Source: Trichomonas vaginalis G3 (taxonomy: Eukaryota; Parabasalia; Trichomonadida; Trichomonadidae). From it: a stretch of DNA of 64,000 nucleotides. The DNA is taken from contig NC_067208.1 in the NCBI RefSeq assembly GCF_026262505.1, forward strand, positions 11,913,962 through 11,977,961, given 5' to 3'. The notes beneath the pieces are model-generated. The model saw nothing but the letters and a program-made list of their open reading frames with translations. It made no database searches and was not told where the DNA came from. Every line of letters starts with the position of its first letter. The first letter of the stretch is position 1. Below, in pieces: positions 59,409-64,000 of this stretch. A program made the position numbers and the translations under genes.

Positions 59409-60266
59409 ATGTATAGACAAATACCTTTATCTGTTGCGTTCAGTAGTGAAAACCCTGACGTCAAAATAAAGGGGAACAGAGTAACGTTTAAGTTTCCAAC
59501 AGACTGGATTGTGAACATAAATGAAGAGAAGTACATTGGCATAACATCTATGTATATAACACGTGCTTTCAGAAAGGTTGACTTTATACTTCAAGTCGAG
59601 ATAGAAAATGACGAACAGTCTTTAAGCGCCCAAAACATTCACATATACAAATACTTTAAAGACGATACAACATTGCAACAATGTATGATTTCATTTAATG
59701 AGATGTTCGAGAAAAAGTTTAACATTGAAGTACAAACTTTACAGCCTTTACGTGAGTTTCTTGCACAACTGAAAGAAGAAGGTAGTCAGCCACAACTTAT
59801 AGACTTTCATTATGAATTTAATGAAAATGAAGATGGAACTCATGACTGTCAATTCATTGTATTCTCACCATTCAATGAAGTAGCTAAAAAGAAAAAAAAT
59901 CCATTACGTATAAGATTTCAAATCTCTGAACCAAGTGATGATTTCAAGAATGTTTTCAATTATGATGCAATGCTTCCGAGGAAAAATGAATTTTCCGAAA
60001 TTAGATTTCCAGGTATTTGGGATAGAAAGCAAGCTATATTATATTCAAACTTAAGTAAGGGAGTTGAAAATGAGTTCATTGGTCATACAAGAACTTCACC
60101 ACTTCCTAACCCTAAATACTATAAATTAACTGGCTTCAATCGTGAGTTTTGGATAGACATGTTCTCCACTCATGACCATAAAGCACCTGTTTTGCTACCT
60201 CCGGACCATAAGGACTGTCTCTACATTGAAGCACAACTCTTAAACTCTACCATCGCAGTATTGTAA
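59409..60266 (+). CDS. Second structural-type protein, penton-like candidate (Polinton part)
   Basis: 285 residues, starting MYRQIPLSVAFSSENPDVKI. Alternating strands and turns (GNRVTFKFPTDWIVNINEEK, YIGITSMYITRAFRKVDFIL) and a C-terminal beta segment (CLYIEAQLLNSTIAVL) suggest a beta-sandwich virion protein. Polintons usually carry a single-jelly-roll penton protein near the major capsid gene, and this is the best candidate by size and position, but on the opposite strand. No motif proves it. Confidence 0.5.
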   Translation: MYRQIPLSVAFSSENPDVKIKGNRVTFKFPTDWIVNINEEKYIGITSMYITRAFRKVDFILQVEIENDEQSLSAQNIHIYKYFKDDTTLQQCMISFNEMFEKKFNIEVQTLQPLREFLAQLKEEGSQPQLIDFHYEFNENEDGTHDCQFIVFSPFNEVAKKKKNPLRIRFQISEPSDDFKNVFNYDAMLPRKNEFSEIRFPGIWDRKQAILYSNLSKGVENEFIGHTRTSPLPNPKYYKLTGFNREFWIDMFSTHDHKAPVLLPPDHKDCLYIEAQLLNSTIAVL

Positions 60267-60326
60267 ATGACCACATGGACTTATTTTTATCACGAATGAC
60301 CTCATTGCTGACAAAAATAAATGACC

Positions 60327-62300
60327 TCAGAACTTCAACTTACGAATAAAGCTTGTTTTAGTCGTTATTGAGAAGTTAAACTTCTCTTCAAAGCAAGGTT
60401 GACATGACTTACATAAGTCAAATCCAATCTCTTGACCGTCATAAAGTGCTTTGTAAAGTTTCATTAAACTGAACTCAGAGTCTTTGTCATATGTTCCTTG
60501 CGGAACCATTAAACCTTTATCTTCATCATAGAAACACTGAACAGAGTCAGGAAACATTTCATTAGCGGTTAAAGCAATAACATCTTGCTTCACGCCTTTC
60601 ATTCTGCAGTGAAATGCAACTTCATTTAAATCATTCGTGAGTAAGTCTATGTAAGTCTTCTTTCCACAAAATATTGACTTGTATGCTAAACTTTGTTTAT
60701 CTTTTGTGATTTCTGCAAAGTCGCTATGAAATTGACCAAGGTTTTTACCAATGAGAACTCTTCCATAACGTTTCTCAAACTCTTCAGCTAAACGAGGGAT
60801 ATCTTCATTGTAGAGATGCATACTGTCCGTATCGCTATAAAAGATGTCCATTCCTAAGTCCTCAGCAGTACAGAATACTTCACACATTATTCTCTTCGAC
60901 ATAGACAGAATGTTAACACCAAGTGGACAGAAGTTAAAGTGTCTGCAAATGCTTTTCGTTAGCTTGAAAATAGTTTTATCTGAACCATCCAAACCTTCGA
61001 ACTTCACTATATGGTTGTAGTTTCTGATGGCATATCTTATAGCATCTTTGTCATCTACTATGGTTATTTTTGACTCAATAGGAGATAGAATAGTTTTGCC
61101 ATAAATACTGTTCAGAATGAGCTTTATATTTTCTTGCAAAGGATTTCCTTCTTTCTTATACTTTAACCTTAACTCAAACAACTTCTTTACTTCATCTCTT
61201 ATTCTAATATCTCTGTTTCCATCGTAATAGTATCCTTGCAACACTTCACATTTGACACCTTGATATTTTATGAGGTCTTGTAATGTTATATGGTCAACAT
61301 ACATTAAACAGCAAGTGTTTGAACTTCTGGGAACGTTAAGTTCTGGATTTAGTTCAGGGTCACAAACTATTAAAGGAAAGTGTCTATGTATTCCAATCTC
61401 TGTTATCTTAATGAGAACAAAGAAGCCAGACATAAACTTTTCACCAATGGGTTCCTTTTGGTCGTCATCGAATAAATGTCTCATGAGATACTCTGTGCTT
61501 AACATTTCTTTCTTCATAACCTTTGGAATACCTTCTAAAGTATAAAGTCTCGCGATAGCTGATGGATATAATGAAACAGCGTCGAAATCAGCAATGAGTT
61601 TCTCTTTACTCTTTTGTTTCATGTTATCTGACAACATACATCTTCCACCTTGAATACAGCGTGAAATAAATTCTCTTGGTTTATTTGAGAGGTCATATAA
61701 ATTTCCATTCGGGAAGTACACTCTGTTCTCAAATAATTTGTTAGCAATTGAACAAATACTAACGTAGTCATAAACGTTTAAATCAAATTCTTTCAATATG
61801 TCATTGCGGAACTTAACAAAACCTTCTCTTAAAATTCTTACATCTTGTTTGCAATAAAATGTGCTATACTTTTCTAAGTCGAAGTGGTTCTCATCTATTC
61901 TGCAACCTTTGATGGAATCTATGTTTTTCATGAATGTATCTGCATCCCGGATAAACTTACATGCTTCAGAAATGACACCAGTTCTGTTGTCATTTGCTAA
62001 CAAAACACTGCTGTAGTAGTTGTATGGAAATACTTCTTTCGGTCCTGTTTGTAAGTTAAACATAGCAGGAAATAGTTTAAGCTTCTTATTTATAACACTG
62101 TAAGAGTCTTTTATAATAATTGCCCTTCCTTTATATAAGCCAGTTATTTGCATTGTTCGTGAACCTTTAATGATGGGAGTTCCTTTCACTTCTGTCATGT
62201 GTCTTAAGATGAAGTTTATATCATAACTGAGGTTATGGAAATATATTAAACTCTTGTCAGGAAGTCGTTCCAAAAATTCTGTTGCACAGTTCTGACCCAA
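60327..62300 (-). CDS. Protein-primed DNA polymerase B segment: palm and fingers (Polinton part)
   Basis: 657 codons. Family-B polymerase motifs are clear: motif A IADFDAVSLYPSAIARLYTL, motif B KLILNSIYGKTILS, motif C MDIFYSDTDSMHL. An exonuclease-type motif is seen near the start of the frame (YFHNLSYDINFILRH). The spacing and insertions match the protein-primed group (pPolB) used by Polintons, adenoviruses and phi29-like phages, which replicate linear DNA from a terminal protein. One of two overlapping polymerase-related frames here. Confidence 0.85.
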   Translation of the reverse strand: MGQNCATEFLERLPDKSLIYFHNLSYDINFILRHMTEVKGTPIIKGSRTMQITGLYKGRAIIIKDSYSVINKKLKLFPAMFNLQTGPKEVFPYNYYSSVLLANDNRTGVISEACKFIRDADTFMKNIDSIKGCRIDENHFDLEKYSTFYCKQDVRILREGFVKFRNDILKEFDLNVYDYVSICSIANKLFENRVYFPNGNLYDLSNKPREFISRCIQGGRCMLSDNMKQKSKEKLIADFDAVSLYPSAIARLYTLEGIPKVMKKEMLSTEYLMRHLFDDDQKEPIGEKFMSGFFVLIKITEIGIHRHFPLIVCDPELNPELNVPRSSNTCCLMYVDHITLQDLIKYQGVKCEVLQGYYYDGNRDIRIRDEVKKLFELRLKYKKEGNPLQENIKLILNSIYGKTILSPIESKITIVDDKDAIRYAIRNYNHIVKFEGLDGSDKTIFKLTKSICRHFNFCPLGVNILSMSKRIMCEVFCTAEDLGMDIFYSDTDSMHLYNEDIPRLAEEFEKRYGRVLIGKNLGQFHSDFAEITKDKQSLAYKSIFCGKKTYIDLLTNDLNEVAFHCRMKGVKQDVIALTANEMFPDSVQCFYDEDKGLMVPQGTYDKDSEFSLMKLYKALYDGQEIGFDLCKSCQPCFEEKFNFSITTKTSFIRKLKF

Positions 62301-63019
62301 ATGCTTTCACTCACTGAACCATCTTCACTGTCATAACAGATGTTAAAAGCTTTATGAAAGCCGTCTGTGCTACACTCAAAGTCAGCAAAGAAAACGTGCT
62401 CAGGAATGAACTTGCACTTATTTTTATTTACTTCTTTTGACTCGGCTTTCTTCTTCAGTTGTACACAATACTTTGGAGCATATGTCAAATCTTTAAATGG
62501 TGCAAGGTTCTGTTTATATAAGTCAGTCGTATATGTGAAAAGTTCTCCATAAGAAATAGGTTCGAAATATTTGCACTCCCACAATGTTTTCATAACATCC
62601 CATAACGGTGTTGTTCTATCATAACGAACTATGTATTTATCTTCTCTCTTTGTATAAATCTTCATTTGTTTCTCAATGTTCATTCCACCACAAGCTTTGA
62701 GACTTTCTTTGTAATTTCTGACAAAATATGTTGTCATTGGTAATCTTTCATTTAGCATGTAGTGGTCTTCAACAAGAAGTAAGTCAATAGTTCGAACAGT
62801 TTCACATTCTTTTGGTATGTATCTCTTTATTTCATTATGTCTTGAGTCATTGAAATAACCAATGGTAACATTAAATGCTATACCTGTTGCGTCAGAAATT
62901 TCTTGTACTTTACTTTGAGGAAAGTCTCTAACACGAATGACTTCTCTCATGTGGTCAATAGTTTCTTCATTTACTCCAGCCTGAATGCAAGCATAAACGA
63001 AGCAGTTATCTTCTGTCAT
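62246..63019 (-). CDS. Protein-primed DNA polymerase B segment: N-terminal exonuclease part (Polinton part)
   Basis: 257 residues. HVFFADFECSTDGFHKAFNI holds an Exo I-type D-E site of proofreading polymerases. Upstream residues (start MTEDNCFVYACIQAGVNEET, then ISDATGIAFNVTIGYFN) form the N-terminal region often seen before the exonuclease domain in Maverick polymerases. It reads the same way as the palm segment and belongs to the polymerase region of this fossil. Confidence 0.75.
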   Translation of the reverse strand: MTEDNCFVYACIQAGVNEETIDHMREVIRVRDFPQSKVQEISDATGIAFNVTIGYFNDSRHNEIKRYIPKECETVRTIDLLLVEDHYMLNERLPMTTYFVRNYKESLKACGGMNIEKQMKIYTKREDKYIVRYDRTTPLWDVMKTLWECKYFEPISYGELFTYTTDLYKQNLAPFKDLTYAPKYCVQLKKKAESKEVNKNKCKFIPEHVFFADFECSTDGFHKAFNICYDSEDGSVSESIWVRTVQQNFWNDFLTRV

Positions 63020-63072
63020 AAGTGTTGCAGTTCTTTTGTTCAGTTCATTGAAGATTTGGTAGCGCTCAAGAT

Positions 63073-63312
63073 TTATAGGTAATGTGCAAAGATACTTCCA
63101 GAACTGACCGCTTCTTTCTTATAAAACTTCTTTTCACCATTATCTTTCCAAAAGCTTTCTATAAGTGCTGGGTTTCCTGTTTGCTTAAGAGCTTCCAAAA
63201 TGGCTTTCTGGTCATTTGTCAGTGTGCTTTCATCTCTATATGGTCTCTTTTTTGGTTTGCCTTTCTTTACATCTGACATCGTTAAGCCTTCATATTCTGT
63301 TAAATCATACAT
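63073..63312 (-). CDS. Short basic frame (Polinton part)
   Basis: 79 residues, start MYDLTEYEGLTMSDVKKGKP. Lys/Arg-rich middle (GKPKKRPYRDESTLTNDQKA) and a helical end. It lies just upstream of the polymerase region on the same strand, so it may belong to the terminal-protein or N-terminal polymerase module. Not identified. Confidence 0.35.
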   Translation of the reverse strand: MYDLTEYEGLTMSDVKKGKPKKRPYRDESTLTNDQKAILEALKQTGNPALIESFWKDNGEKKFYKKEAVSSGSIFAHYL

Positions 63313-63314
63313 CT

Positions 63315-63497
63315 TTATTTCGTAAGATTCTTTATGTTTGTCAAGAAGAAGTCATAGTGCATTTCAACAATACCTGCAGCATTTGCTTCTATCTCTGATA
63401 TAAAGTTCTCCTTCAAGAGCTGATGTAGTAATGTTCCAATATTATTGAGGTTTAACGTAGAACATTCATACTTTCCACCAAGTTTATAACATACCAT
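63315..63497 (-). CDS. Short frame (Polinton part)
   Basis: 60 residues (LGGKYECSTLNLNNIGTLLH, then SEIEANAAGIVEMHYDFFL). No motif. Same strand and tight packing with its neighbours suggest element coding sequence rather than chance. Confidence 0.35.
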   Translation of the reverse strand: MVCYKLGGKYECSTLNLNNIGTLLHQLLKENFISEIEANAAGIVEMHYDFFLTNIKNLTK

Positions 63498-63514
63498 CCA
63501 TCTCTGTTGTGAGT

Positions 63515-64000
63515 TTATTTTAATTTCTCTAAGAGTCTCATGAAAACCTTACCGAAATGTTTGTGTAAGTAGTCTCTGTTTGGTTCATCTAAAGCTTCAA
63601 TGTTAAAGTCAATGAGTCTATTGCCTGACTTCACATTCCTCTTCCTATTCTCTTCATCTTTCTTTAACCATCTCTCACCTTCTTTTGGTTTGTCGTCAAT
63701 GGAACGAAGGACATCGTTAGCTTTGCGAACTTGTTCTATAGCGCTCTTAAACATCTCTCTTCTCTGTTGTTTCAGTGTGTCGTCTCTTCTTCTTGTTTCA
63801 CCAACGTTTGCATTTGTTATGTCAAACATTTCTCTTCTTACTTCATGAGGTACTGAACGTCTATGATATAAGTCAATAGCAACGTCATTTAAAGGAAATG
63901 CTCTTGCATGGACTTCGTCCTCGCCGCGTTGCGGCTTTATGAACTCATGAATTCTATCATAACTTATTGCACCATTATAGTCTTGAATGAAGTCAGCGAG
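63515..64000 (-). CDS. Charged helical protein, continues past window end (Polinton part)
   Basis: The frame is open from 63515 to the window edge. It reads ISYDRIHEFIKPQRGEDEVH near the edge, then AFPLNDVAIDLYHRRSVPHE, and ends in Arg/Lys/Glu-rich helices (KPKEGERWLKKDEENRKRNV). Highly charged helical proteins upstream of pPolB often contain the terminal-protein region; here this is only positional inference. Confidence 0.5.
   Translation of the reverse strand, partial: LADFIQDYNGAISYDRIHEFIKPQRGEDEVHARAFPLNDVAIDLYHRRSVPHEVRREMFDITNANVGETRRRDDTLKQQRREMFKSAIEQVRKANDVLRSIDDKPKEGERWLKKDEENRKRNVKSGNRLIDFNIEALDEPNRDYLHKHFGKVFMRLLEKLK

Larger units (their letters stand above)
54030..64000. mobile_element. 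Polinton/Maverick element (fossil), right part beyond window
   Basis: A block of capsid-bearing-element genes on both strands with short A+T spacers: a small acidic protein, two related small basic proteins, a one-TM Pro-rich protein, a major-capsid-like protein, a basic Lys/Ala-rich protein, a second structural-type protein and protein-primed DNA polymerase B segments. The left limit near 54030 is approximate; the right end is outside the window. A hairpin-array element (54783-56274) is inserted in it. It looks largely whole with only a few breaks, so it is probably young. Confidence 0.8.

Noticed and set aside
1-64000. tRNA or rRNA genes
   Set aside because: I saw no A/B-box-type tRNA pattern with a matching cloverleaf and no rRNA core sequence; a covariance search would be needed to exclude one fully.

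Overview
The window looks like nuclear DNA of a trichomonad (parabasalid protist), most like Trichomonas vaginalis. It is about 70% A+T and its host genes are intronless. Three host starts have an initiator-like TCAYTW box 13 to 37 bases upstream (TCATTTT at 31447 before the Mon2-like gene, TCATTT at 23792 on the minus strand before the HAD phosphatase, TCATTA at 36316 before the calpain). Several stop codons sit inside a TAAA word, as in trichomonad polyadenylation signals. The gene families also fit: BspA-like leucine-rich repeats, long ankyrin proteins, Sel1-repeat kinases, membrane calpains, R2R3 Myb factors, KilA-N genes and Maverick/Polinton elements. The species call is an inference.

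Layout. (1) About 1-8990 is a virus-like Polinton-type fossil, cut by the window start, with KilA-N-like parts, a tail-collar-like fibre, packaging-ATPase-like and capsid-like parts and two small amphipathic proteins. (2) 9232-12543 is a TKL-type kinase with two Sel1 blocks; 13239-14159 is a glycine-rich surface-type protein. (3) 14461-23777 is a tandem array of about 2.0-kb units, each holding a BspA-like LRR copy plus a 3' fragment of a HAD phosphatase gene, ending in the whole phosphatase gene (23091-23777). (4) 24122-25774 holds a VAMP7-like longin protein and a divergent pair of small coiled-coil genes. (5) 27071-29497 is a nest of DNA transposons: a hAT-type element with a perfect 8-bp target duplication, filled with a TCTGAGGAG minisatellite, sitting inside another inverted-repeat element. 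(6) 29566-48420 is a host gene block: two-TM coiled-coil protein, Mon2-like protein, a DEK1-like calpain with a many-pass membrane half, an ankyrin protein, a type-I surface protein, a small basic protein and a Myb factor. (7) 48742-50755 is a TTAA-flanked inverted-repeat element. (8) 51102-53646 is a Mutator-like transposase gene. (9) From about 54030 to the window end is a second Polinton with capsid and protein-primed DNA polymerase B parts.

The most unusual content is a pair of hairpin-array elements. The first (51416-52513, flanked by GAAAT on both sides) is about 15 long, different hairpins in a row. It sits inside the Mutator-like transposase gene, and taking it out with one GAAAT copy leaves the transposase reading in frame. 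The second (54783-56274, flanked by an 8-bp GGACGATA repeat) carries about 12 more hairpins and sits inside the Polinton. They look like non-autonomous mobile elements built almost wholly of serial palindromes. Arm differences are mostly transitions, and at least one base pair has changed on both sides between two related hairpins. I know of no described family with this design, but I could not search.

How the genes work together: the host genes are typical scattered trichomonad genes (signalling, Golgi and endosomal traffic, surface proteins, transcription) with no sign of an operon. The rest is layered mobile DNA, with elements inserted into elements at three separate places.
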